Positions 13,820-26,215 of a DNA stretch of 64,000 nt are shown one piece after another. The notes beneath the pieces were generated by a model. That model did no database searches. It had not been told where the DNA came from and saw nothing but the letters and a program-made list of their open reading frames with translations. Position numbers and translations under genes: made by a program. Position 1 is the first letter of the stretch; each line of letters begins with the position of its first letter. This DNA is from Latrodectus hesperus (Eukaryota > Arthropoda > Arachnida > Araneae > Theridiidae). Location of the stretch: the NCBI GenBank assembly GCA_037975125.1, contig CM075862.1, positions 19,131,338 to 19,195,337 on the forward strand. Direction: 5' to 3'.

Positions 13820-16764
13820 TTTAAAAATATTAATTCATAAATAATTACAGGAAATTCTGAATATTTTTTGTAGTTATATTTAATATTGACAAATGTAGGT
13901 TAGAGAAAATAAATGATATTAATATACACTGCTTGAAGTAAATATAAAATATGAAAATAGAACAATAGGAAATACTTTAAGTAGAAAATGCTTTTGAATA
14001 TTAAACACATGTATCTCATAAAATGTATTTAACAACAAGGAAACTGAGAACTAAAATTTATTGTGGAATAAAAGAGTTAATTTCTTTTAAATAAGAGATA
14101 TGTATCAGGAAGCCATTTATCATATTTTTGCAACCTAACTCCTTTTGTGTTCCAGTAACACAATATATCATTTTCCAGAACAAAGAAGAAAGGAAAACTA
14201 GGGAAGAATAAATTTCTCTAAATATTTTCTTTTCTCTTTCAAACTTACAAAATGACTTGAAATACTTTTATTTATTCGTTTTCTTTCATTTTTAGGAAAA
14301 GTAAACCCCATTTTTGACATTTTACATTGCATACATTATGCAAATCAAACCAAACATTAAGGTAGAACATCGACACTAAGTGGAGAATGATATGAAGTTT
14401 TGATAAGTGATCGTAACTGAAAAGCGGAACAGATACTTTTAGCCTTTAAATTCTACGGGACTTTTAAAATGTCATTAATCATTCATAATATCTGACATAA
14501 ATTTCGCCAGGAAGTTAAAATTATTCTTTCCGCTGAGCATATGTTCTTCCTTCTTCACAGTTTTGATGAAGAGAATACTTTTCTTAAATACACTCAGAGA
14601 TTTTGGTTTCATAAACTTCATGAATTTTAAAATTTGAGCTGTAAAATATGTGATTTAATTTGACAATAAGTACATTTAAGAAGTTACAACTTTGTTTGTT
14701 GATTATGCAAAATATATTTTAGAATATAAGCTGTGGAATAAAATGTCTATTTTTCACATTAATTTAGATTTTTTTTCTCATTCACCTTGAAAAGCTAAGC
14801 CTATTTCAACGTAATTACTTTTTATTGTACTTTTTAGACAATATCGAAAAATACAATACGCTAAATTAAAACTATAAAAGTACTAATAATTATTTTATAA
14901 GCAATTTTATTTAGTTTATATTTTATTAAATATGTTTAAAATGTTATTTGGTTCTTATATCATTTAACTGAAACATTTGATTATGAAATTATAACAACAA
15001 ATCCTAAGTGTTTTGATAGTAATTTAGTAAAAAATTATTACTCTATTTGAATGAAAAAAAATCTTTTTAATTGATTAGTAAAAATAATTTGCAATTTTAA
15101 TTTAAATACTTTTTCAGGAACAAAATTATATTAATTAGCCTTTGTGTAATATTAATCACTGTTAAATTATTAAATGTAAAATCATTTTTATGCATAAGAA
15201 AACACACATATAAATATAACTTTTCTTTAATATATATTTAAGTATTTGGACTATAAAAACAAAAGTGTTCTTTTAAGTAGATTTTAACGTTTTATCAAAT
15301 GTAAAATATAACAATTATCATTGAATTTAGTCCATAAAAGGCAGCCATTCACAAGTAGTCTTACATTTAAAAAATTAAAAAAATGAAAGTAATATTTTTT
15401 TCAAAGAAATTGCTAGCTTTTCTTTAAGAGTTAGACACGTATTATCAAGAAATGAGTTCTCAGATGCTAAGTATATAAAGTATTGTGCATCAATGCAGCT
15501 AGCAATGATTTCTAAAGGAATGTAACTTTAAAACGAAAGATTTTAAAAGTCTATATACTTAAATTCGAGAAAGAAATTTCTCGTGATGCCAAAACAGATT
15601 ATCATGGCAAAGTAATAGGGCATAGCATTTATAGTGATCAACATCGCTTTCGTTTTGGATCAAATGAAAATCGCGCTAGTTTGTCGTGGTCCTGGTACTA
15701 TGTGTATGACTGGTATTTGTTTTATAGTTTTATATCATTACTTCTTGTACGATGGTGTAAAGTATAATGTCACATGACTGGAGATTGCCGTTAATTATTC
15801 TCTCTCCAATTTAATCTAAACAACAATACGTTGGCATTATCTTAAGCCTTTGGATGCAGCTGTCATGGCACGTTATATTTAGATTAATTTCAAAAAGTTA
15901 ACTATAGGTCTTATTTTGCTCTCATTTCTGTGAATTTCTTCTGTGCATGTAAAACATTTTTTTAGTTAGCAAGTTCCTACATAGCAAGTTCCCATATTAC
16001 AGGCTGTCAGATTTAAACCTTTCAAAATTTCGCTTACCAGAAGCAATAATTTATGAATGGCTGGCAGAATAAGTCATAAAAAACATTAATCTTTATCAGT
16101 TAATGTTTTTGCATATAGAAGCCCACGTTATTGGAAACTGACATATTGGAACTATTAATTCAATCCACAATTGTTTTCCGAAGGCAGGTCCTGTTGTCAT
16201 GAAATTTTAAATTGTTATTTATCTCTGCATGAACTGTATGTATGTTTTACTTCAAGATAGCATACATATATGTATATATAGATAATATTTTAAAAAATAT
16301 TCTGGATAAATACTTAGGAGGAAAAAAAACTATAAATATTTTAAACTGATGACTTTAACAGTCATTTGTGATTTTCATTTGATTTTTGTTATTTTTAGTG
16401 GTTATGTAAGAATTGATTTGCAAGTTCATTAACATACACAAAAAATAAATTTACCTTAAGAAATTATATTCTTAAAATATTAAACCATAACAAAAATCTT
16501 CTTAAAAGTTTGAAAATCATATAGAACTAGGATTAATATCTATAAGTCCAAAGAATGAAATAAAATAATCACAAATAGAAATAATGATTAAGTATTATAT
16601 TTATGTAGGAAAAGGATTTTGAAAAGAACTATGTTGCTTATTATAAATAAACAAAATTGTCAAACATTATATAAGCAAAATTTAATTACAGCATGTTATA
16701 CGAAATAATAACGTACTCTGAAAAATTAAAAAATAAATATTTTGCTTAGAATTATGTATTCTAT
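13820..16764. other. AT-rich spacer
   Basis: No recognisable gene. A slightly less AT-rich patch at about 15570-15860 has no open frame or family resemblance. Near 15968-15991 the ten bases AGCAAGTTCC occur twice in succession. Confidence 0.55.
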
Positions 16765-16859
16765 AAATATGAAGATTTGTATCGTAATATCTCAATGAAA
16801 CACTTTGTAATGAGTATTTGTGCATGTGTGTAGGTGTGTCTGTACAAATCTTCATATTT
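16765..16859. repeat. 17-bp inverted repeat around a GT-rich loop
   Basis: Positions 16765-16781 are perfectly complementary to 16843-16859. The 61-base interval contains a short GT-rich run. Origin unknown. It could be a small foldback element or an inverted duplication. Confidence 0.75.
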
Positions 16860-17426
16860 GTTTTAATTGTGTTTATTTATAATTTAAAGAAATGAAACAC
16901 AGAAAGTAGGTTTTAAAATTCCGATATAATATCGTTTACGTAAAAAAGGCTCTTAAATGAGATAAAAGAAAGTAGCACTGAATGATTAACAATGCAATTT
17001 TGAAAAAGATCTAGGAATTACCACATGTATTTATTATTTACTATGCATCTGATTTACCCCATTATAACTTTTCTATTTAAGGCGCTGGGCCAAGTAGAGA
17101 AACGTTAATTTTTGACTAGATGCGTCATATTTTTATTAGTGAATCTCATATTCATAATTTTCCAGTTTCCAAAACAGTTTTGTGTTATAATTCATGTGAA
17201 ATAGAAATTAAGTCACAGAAATTTTTAAAATGCATAGCCCTCTTGAACATTTTTCTTTTTACTATTTTTTTAAAATTCATATGCTTTTCTATCATATGCT
17301 GATTGATATTCATAAATATGAGGCAGTTATTTGAATTATACCGTTGGAAAGAAGTGACGACATCGTCGTATCACAAGCGAAACTATCACTTTAAAATCAG
17401 TTTCGTCATAACTTTGTTTTCCAAAA

Positions 17427-17596
17427 AATTTCCAAACTCCCCATTAATATCACGTCTCAAGTAATTGCATGAAACTTGGCCTACATGCTTTAATTGATAT
17501 TGTGTAGGAAATTTCCAACCCTCCCCATTAATATCATGTCTCAAGTAATTGCATGAAACTTGGCCAACATGCTTTAATTGATATTGTGTAGGAAAT
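17427..17596. repeat. Tandem duplication, about 83-bp unit x 2
   Basis: The unit at 17427-17509 is repeated at 17510-17593, with one inserted C and two or three substitutions. It carries CTCCCCATTAATATCA, GTAATTGCATGAAACTTGG and a TTGATATTGTGTAGG end. The high identity implies a recent duplication, or a two-copy remnant of a satellite. A small bulged hairpin (GTGACGAC paired with GTCGTATCAC) lies just upstream at 17354-17374. Confidence 0.9.
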
Positions 17597-17599
17597 TAA

Positions 17600-20379
17600 G
17601 CAAAAGTTTGAATATATATAATGAACTTTTACAGCTTTATATTTTAGCTTTATAAATTCAAACTATTTACAGTTATTTTTAAAGGAAAAGTTCCGTAAAA
17701 TTTCATAAAATATCCATAGTTTGTACATTGTTAACTATATTTTCTTTCATATAAAATATTTTTCTTAAATTTTAATTTATCTCAAAGAACATTGTCGCAT
17801 AAGCATTATGCTCAAATTTAATTAAAATTGATGCATTGCAACGCAAATTTCTACACAATGTTAGATGTATTCTTGAAATTTCACTAAAATATGTCTGAAA
17901 TAGTCAATTTAACTGAAAGTATAGTACATGTAACTAAATTTTTGGCTAATGTTATGTTTTTACATTACAATTTATCTAAAAGAAAATAATAAAGTTACTT
18001 TTTTAAGAAAAAATTCTTGAACGTAGGAAGATAATTTAAAATACTTATATTAAATATAGTGCTTCTGCATATTCTGTATTGTGCATTTATTAAATATTGA
18101 TTGTTTTAGGTTAATATACTTAAAAAATCTGACATGCTTAAAAATTTTTTTCTACTGTTTGAAATTAAAACACGCTTATATAATAAAATATATTTAACTT
18201 TGTTGAAATCTTATAATCTCTTTACATGCTCTACATAAAACAATGAAACAAAATCTTTCAAAAACAATGAAATTTATTAAGAATGAAGATTCTGTGATTA
18301 AAAATTTTTTGAAGAAGAAAATATATTACGTCCTTATCGGTGGATACCTGGCAAATGTCTTTTTTTTAAATGTTTTTTACTGATAATCTAACAAAATACA
18401 CGGATAATTTTCTCATTAAAATTTAAAGATAGATAATTGCTCTAAAGAAAATGATAAGACTATGTTTTCTCTGAGAAGATAGAAGACATTAACTTATCGA
18501 ATTTCAATAGAAATATAAAAAGCAAGTAATGATACAGATTTTCAATTTATAGGAATTCAATCTTGAAAATATGTTTTTTACATGGAAAACGAAGGAAATA
18601 TTCGATATTTTTGTTTTCAATTCTAATGTTTTTTTTTTCTTAATTTTTATGTGAAGTAATTTCCTTTGACGTTACTTTTCTTTAAATGTTTCGTATAGTA
18701 CATTATTTAGAAGAAACATTTGGCATGGATTCATAGAATATCATTTAAAATAAATAAGTGTAAGAGGTTAGATTAGTTTAGATTTAGATTTTAAATAAAA
18801 TGTTATGTGAAACATTTGAAGCAAATGTGGGCATTAATTTGTTTTTATTCATGGGTAGGACAAAAATTATTGTTGGAAACTATTTCTATTTGATATCTAA
18901 TGTGCATGAAAAATTGGACAATACCTTTATCGGAAGTATCTGTATAAAATATTTATATATTTATTTTCACTTTAATAATTTAGTGATTGGTTTCAAGTAT
19001 GCATTCTTTTACATATGTATGTTTCTCAAAATAGTTCTTTAAGTTAGAAAATGAAAAGATCTTATCACTTGAATGATGCTGAATGCTGATAAAATCTATC
19101 TTATCGGATTTAGGGTATAATTTATCACAATATTGTTAATAACATTCATTAATTTGTCATTATTGTCACTGGATTACAGAATGCATACTTTTAATACTCT
19201 CATACTGAACTCCATACAAGGTCTAAATATCTCTCTCGCATCACTCACAAACATTCAGATTTGCTATATTCATGGTTTTAAAGTAACGGTACAATTATTC
19301 TGAACATTAACTCAATTTAACTGATTATTATAAGAATATAATATGGGACTATGAAGAAAAACTTCAATATGTCTTGCTGAAAAATGGTTATGAAAAAGTT
19401 ACTTCCGAAAATTTCCAATCAGAACCATATCTAATAGCACTTCAAAAGCTGTTATCAATGAAGAAACTAGATCCAAGAAATTAATCACATTACACATACC
19501 ATCTTGGTTTTACATACGGTATCATGATAGTTTCAAGACTAGTTGCAAATGAATGTAACCAGTATGCAATTTTTATAATGATACTGACTTGATACAGGGG
19601 TTTTATTATGGAGTATCAATAAAGTCAAATCTCATTTACATTCAATTTGCATTCCTGAAACATTTAAGAGCAGTTGTTACATTTCTGATATGTTAATGTC
19701 AAATATTCTAAATTTTATTCAATGCTATTTCTATAGAAAATGCATGAACTCTTGTAATGTGTATAATTCAGAATGTTCATGCTAGTGAAAAAGTTTCACT
19801 AGTGTATGAAAATCATATTATTCCTGATCTCCAGTTACCTGAAAAATTCTAATAAATGATTGATTCGTTACAGATACCCAACGTTCTCCTGAAGATGTAA
19901 TTGATGAGTTGTGACAAAATGTTGAAAACGCATGAAGTGTTGTGTTTTCTATTTTAATATTTGTTTAACTTTATATCCAGGTAGTTATGAGAGTGGTTAT
20001 TATTACCAATAATACTAGTTGTGGGTGTTTAGTTTTGTTCTAAATGAATAAGCAACACATATTTTTCCAATAAATTAAAAATTAATGTTTTTAATTAAAA
20101 TGTTAAAAAGATTTTAACCAATCAAAAAGAGAAATTTTGGATAGTAAGTATTCACATTTATGAATGTTCATTAAATGAATGCTATAATAATTAACGTATA
20201 ATCTTCATTTTACAAGTAAATATTGTTGGAAACTAGAAATTTTACTTTGATTTATTTCTACTAATGACAATGTTTTGATAATTTTTATCTGGAAATAGGA
20301 AATTTACATTGCAAACTAATTTATTGCTCGTACGAAAGACAGTTAGGAGACATAATTTTTATCTGAAAGAGTTTTTTGA
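17600..20379. other. AT-rich spacer
   Basis: No convincing gene. The 80-codon frame at 18800-19042 is hydrophobic and shows no known domain. The stretch at about 19370-19950 is somewhat less AT-rich but has no frame that I recognise. Confidence 0.55.
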
Positions 20380-20692
20380 TTTTGGAGCATTCTTGGTAAT
20401 ATTCTTGCAGCATGGCTCATCGTGATCTAGTGGAAATGTTGTTGAAGAGGTATTCTTTGCCTAACGCAGATAGGAGCCGCATTGGAGTCTTATTACCTTA
20501 GAAGCAAATACCAAGCAGCAGAATCACCAATACTGACCTAAGACCCAATAAGAAATATTTCACGTGGAAGAATTTGTAACCACAACCTATTTAGCATGCC
20601 CCAGCCGCCTTTAGCGAATAGGAAGAATTTTCGGTAAAATCGGGATTGCATTTCAATAATGAGAATGATGCTGTAACCAACTAAGCCACAAT
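20380..20692 (-). mobile_element. tRNA-derived SINE remnant
   Basis: On the minus strand a perfect A-box consensus, TGGCTTAGTTGG, lies at 20688-20677. It is followed after about 25 bases by a degenerate B box (20653-20643, AAATGCAATCC). A less AT-rich body with CTAAAGGCGGCTGGGGCATG then runs to about 20380. The A-box/B-box order and spacing fit an RNA polymerase III promoter of tRNA origin. I saw neither an A-rich tail nor a target-site duplication, so both limits are approximate. Confidence 0.5.
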
Positions 20693-22163
20693 AATTTGTA
20701 TGTAGTTGAGCTCTTTGGAGAATAAAATCCCATATTTGATCAAAACTAGTTTCGAATAATGGGACATATCACTTTTCGGTATGTGTATCTTTTTAAATTA
20801 TCAATGCGCATTTTCTTTTCGGTTTTTTAGAGATTTTTTGAGACACGCAAATACAATCTACCATCCAAGAAAAGTACTCTTTGAAGTCTGCAATATCTAG
20901 TTGATATTAAAATAGCCTTTAGCAGCTCTCGGTCGTTACGTTTGTACAATGGATGTCGAAGTTGAGATACTCCTTATACAATGCATGTCTAAATTATGAA
21001 AATTTTTGCATTTTGTTCCTGATACACATTTTCGAAATTATTACTAGCAATATTTTTTCATTACAAATGTTGCTTAAGTAAAACTATTAGTACCAAATCT
21101 TCTTGCAGTATTTTCTTTTTGACTTTTTTTTACAAATAATGAAATATTTTTTCTTCAATACGATCCTCTGTAAAACTATTCATAATTTTGTGTATTAAAA
21201 ACTTCAGTAATTTTTAATATTGCTGAAAAACAAATTTGTCAAACATTAGTTAATTATTTTATATTAATTTATAAAAGTTTTCAGTCCTCAACAGAATTCT
21301 GAAGCTTTCATATGATTATATTAATTATATTAACTAATTTTATTGAAGATGTTTTTAGCCTTTATATCTTATTTTTCACTAAATTGCGTTAAATATCAAC
21401 ATTAAAGTTAATGAAGCAAGTTTTTAGCCTTAAAAATTTGCTTAAAATGAAACTTATTATTAATTATTGCACGAAATTGAAAGTTAAATATCTGAAAAAT
21501 GTATCCGTGCATATTTCTAGAATATGTAAATCAACGCATCAGAAGTTATTAAACCTCTTACATAAATACTTTAATTTTATTACTTCTTAGAAAGATCTGC
21601 TACTTGTTAAAATAAACATGAGAAAATATATCTTGACTAAATAAATGATTATGAGAAAGAGCTCATTCTTGTCGTTCAGGAATTTTAATATGAAATATAT
21701 TCTTAATGTTAGAATTTTACGTTGTAGTTCATGAAACTCTTTTTAAAATATTTTTAAATTTAAGTTTGGGCATATTTCACTTTAGAAAATGATTTTCAAT
21801 ACATACTAAATTTGATCATATTTTATGGAAAGGCGATACTAAAATAATAAAATTTTCCAAGTAAATATCAGCAGTATATCAATTTTGAAACTGATTTAAG
21901 AATCTACTGATATTATATTTTATCAATTTTTCTGCAATTTGTTACTCCGAATGAATCAAAGCATTACAAATACACTCATTTACAATATATTACTGGTGCA
22001 TCTAGTACTTTAGTTAGAAATGCCACATAGAGTTTTGCACAGAAGCAAAAATGTTACAGAATTTTGATCTTTTTTTTACTTTACTCTTTCTATCTCCCTC
22101 TCTAAATAATTATTTTTTTATCTATTTCGAAACTTTGCGCCAGTGCTTTCTAGTGTTTTAGTT
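20693..22163. other. AT-rich spacer
   Basis: No gene, RNA or element boundary recognised. Confidence 0.55.
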
Positions 22164-22222
22164 AAAAAAATAAATAAAAAAATAAAAATAAAAATAAAAA
22201 AAATAAATAAATAAAAAAAATT
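22164..22222. repeat. A-rich (TAAA)n-like low-complexity run
   Basis: A run of A blocks separated by single T. It could be the decayed poly(A) tail of an otherwise unrecognisable retroposon, or a simple repeat. Confidence 0.85.
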
Positions 22223-25173
22223 AGTAGGTATCAAAATGTATTTAATTTTAACTGCATCTATTGCGAATATATGAAACGTATTTCTACTTCATTTAATTTT
22301 GTTACTAAGAAATATTTATTTTTCTTTAGTTTATGTGGAGTTTTAAAAGTATTTAACTAATCCCACTCATCATAATAGAGACATAAAAACTTTGTCACTT
22401 ATTTTAGTTGAAAAAGTGTTATATTTACCTGCGTATAAACGCACTATTTTTTTTTCCTTTGAGAATAAATCTTAAATATAGGGTTTAAGGCCGGTTTGTC
22501 TTATACGTCAGCCAACAAGACACATAAATATTAATAAACAAAAACTTCCATGCATCATATTTTATTAAAATTACATAAGAATTTATACATGAAAATTCAA
22601 AAATTAAATCTATGTATGGTATAATTATTTTTAAATTTCGAATATCGTATTTCTTATGCATTTATTTAAGGGAGAAGAAAAATCTGTGAAATAAGTAATC
22701 ATAAAAAAGGAGAGGAAATTTACTCTGTTTTTTAAAATTTTAAATATAGAGTTATAGGGAAGAAAAGAAACAAGCATTTCCAAATGTATTCCATTGTTTT
22801 CCAAATTACTTTTTTTTCAATTTTGATCTTTATGATGATTTTGTGTTGAATTGTAAGCCATAATTAACTTTCTGAAGGCAAAAAGAAATATATTAACGGT
22901 CATTAGCTAAACGCTTATAAATCATATTCTATTATGAGGTTTTGTTTAATATGCAAATGTTGAAAGTTAAAAGAAAGTAAAGCGGAGAGTAAATACATTG
23001 GTAAATGGAAGTACTCGATGATTAATTAAGCCTAGAATTCTAAGTTGACTCTTTGCTTAAGTTTACTAACACTGTAATTTGAATTACTAATTACACGGAG
23101 TTAAATCTATGATTAATTTGCGAATTTTGGTTAGTAAGATAGTTTTTATTATTGATGATCTTCATTATTGAGAAATATGTTTACAAAATGTTACTCTGAA
23201 GAGTTTGTTTTTATTTTTCCTCTGAACTGAATGATCATATATTTTCTAACATCATCAATTAAACACAAAACTCTGTGGTTCTGACTTCAGAAATTATTAC
23301 ATGTCATGAATTCTTTAGAAAGAGAGCTATGTAACATTCAACATTGTTGAATTGTTTAAAATTATATTTAGTCTATATATTAAATATATTATCAAAATAA
23401 AAATAAATTTATTTTCAAAATTTTATTTATTTTTTCAAAATTACTTAATTTATTTTTATGTTACTTGTCTTTTTATTAAACTAAGAAATTTTAATTTGCA
23501 TTAGCTATTTTTTTCTATATTTTAAGAAAAATTTCCCTCTTGAAATATATTACTGATATTTTCGATGACTTTTAAATTGGTCTTTTTTCATAGAATATGT
23601 TTTTTAATCTTAGTTTCTATTTCTTTTACAGGAATGAGAACATCATGAATTTTTTTCAACTGTCTTCTTTTGCGTATAGATTAAATTTTGTTGATGCCAT
23701 TTTTCTTTTATTTTGTAATACTTTTCAATGTTTTAACTTATTTAATACACATTTGATACAATATTTTTAATCAGTTAATTTTCTAAAGATTCATTGATTT
23801 ACATGAGACATTTGAAATATTTCTTTTGAACAAAATTATGTTGTCTTTACTAAATAAGTTAACTGTTTGAAATAATGTTAAATATACGAATTAATAAACC
23901 AATACCAAAATTAAATTTTTTATAAAAATGCTGAATTATAATTTATTTGTTAAAAGTTTATTATGAAAAATTCGAAATGTATTTTTGTAAGCTGAAAGCA
24001 GGTGTTTGTATTTATACAGGTTAAACATATAAATTAAGGTTTTAATATTTTAGGAAAAAATGATATCAACATTTTTTTGATTTTCTAAAGTGAATATCTA
24101 AGTTTTCGTTGAATTTATTGTAATACCATATATCTTTATTTATTTATATGGCCTCATTTTAATATGACATTTTCTATTTCCATTTCTTTGTTTTAAATGT
24201 AATATTCGTTAAACTTCTTTTTCAATTAAAACAAAAATATCATTTTTAAAATTTGACTAAAATGGAGAAAATGTTTTCATTCTTAATATCTGAAAATATC
24301 ATTGTTAGGGTTTGTGTAAGCTGTTTTTCAATTTTCTGAAACGCTAAATAGCACGAACCTTTATGAAAGCAGCAAATTGCTTAAATGATTTCTTAGATTT
24401 TATGGTACATTTCCCAATCACACCAGGTGCAAATTCATTACATTAAAATATTTCAGCCTTTTAGTAGAAAAAGTTGTATCATTTCTTTTAAAACATTTTT
24501 TTATAATTAAATATAAAATCAAATAAAGCTATTAAATATAAAATAAATGGAATCATTCTTGCTTTTATATATGCTTTTCTTTGTTTGTAACATAACTATC
24601 TTAAATCGAGTAATAAAATAATATTATAAAAGAATATACCAAATTGGTCCGAAATGGTAAAAAATAAAAGCCTAGCAATCATTTAAAAAGTTTTTTTCCA
24701 ACGAATTTTATATAAGCTGGTCGTTTTAACACATTGAAGTTTAAATGAATATTGTATGAGACAAAAATACAAAAATTGAACTTACTCCTTAAAATAAATA
24801 AAATTTCAATTCTTATAAAATTTCTACTTTATTTAATCTCTCCTACTTAATTATAAAATTATCTATACCAGTATAAATAATTTTGTTGCAGTTTTCATCC
24901 CTTAATTGTTTTGTTTATATTTTCAGCGAAATATTTAGGTTTATACAAAACTTCACAGTTAATTTTGAAATATTTGAAAATTCTTAGTAAAAACTATTGT
25001 ACATAATGAATGATTTCTTCCATTCTGTTAGAAAAATATATTTTTAAGTCTAACGAATAAAAGTTTGTAAAATATTACACTAGATATTTTAACACAGTTA
25101 TTTTATCACAAAAATACTGCCTAAAAAGTCTTTTATCTGATACTTAATTTTATTTTGTAAAATAGTTGGTTAT
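22223..25173. other. AT-rich spacer
   Basis: No gene, RNA or element boundary recognised. Confidence 0.55.
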
Positions 25174-25593
25174 TTGAACCGATTTCATAAACAAATCTCA
25201 ACATTTCTGGTCAACAAAAAAGTCAAGTCTCATCTTTGTAACTTTGAATCGATGTATTTTGTGAACGCAGAGAAAAATTATAAGTTGGTAGCCACGCTCT
25301 ATAATAATAGTGTATTTGTAGTTGATCTGGTATTAAAATTTAGAGTTAAGTTGTATGATCTCGCAAAAAACAAGATGCAAAAAGACTGTCAATAATAAAA
25401 TAGTAGAGAAATGCGATATGTTATCAATTTGCACTTTGAGCCAGCCTTTTGGAAAAATGCGCATGGACTAAGCGTTTTGATTCGACTGTGTATTCTAGAA
25501 CAGTTGTATCACGAAATAGACCAGAACGTAAATTCTTTTGATTATTTTACCAACAGACTATATTTGTGTTGTGGAAAAAGGCGATTGCTTTAA
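25174..25593 (+). pseudogene. Possible decayed coding segment, unidentified
   Basis: One plus-strand frame stays open for about 140 codons except for two adjacent TAA stops at 25393-25398. That is long for such AT-rich DNA. The amino-acid mix (Cys, His, Trp, Gly, Asp present) is less biased than in chance frames nearby. There is no ATG at the left edge, since the first codon counted is TTG. I recognise no family. A chance open frame is quite possible. Confidence 0.2.
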
Positions 25594-25988
25594 AAAACCA
25601 ATGATCTTAGTAAGAATGACTATTTATCTCTGTGCCCTTCATCATATTAATCTTTGTATCTTATATTTGATATTCCTTCATAATTTCAAAAGTAAGTCTT
25701 TCTGTCGATATGAACATCAAAAATATTTACTTTTTATCATGATCCTAAGCATTTTAAAAATATAATTTAAATTTTTATTGTAAAATGTCTGTACAATAGT
25801 ATTCAAACCAAAATAAGTTGAATTTAATTCGTGTATTCTGTATGTTTGTCTTATGTCATTATATTTTTGATAATGTTGGTAAGCCATTTCTTGCATAAAG
25901 TAGATTCAGTTTTTTAAATATGCTTAAAATTTTGAAATATTATTAAATATTTGACTTCATAATAAGAAAAATAATTTGAAGAAAAAAT

Positions 25989-26215
<227 letters not shown>

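Noticed and set aside
19880..19960. Possible second PLE terminus (CTCCTGAAGATG...GAAAACGC)
   Set aside because: Only a vague resemblance to element ends, with no coding remnant or repeat boundary nearby.
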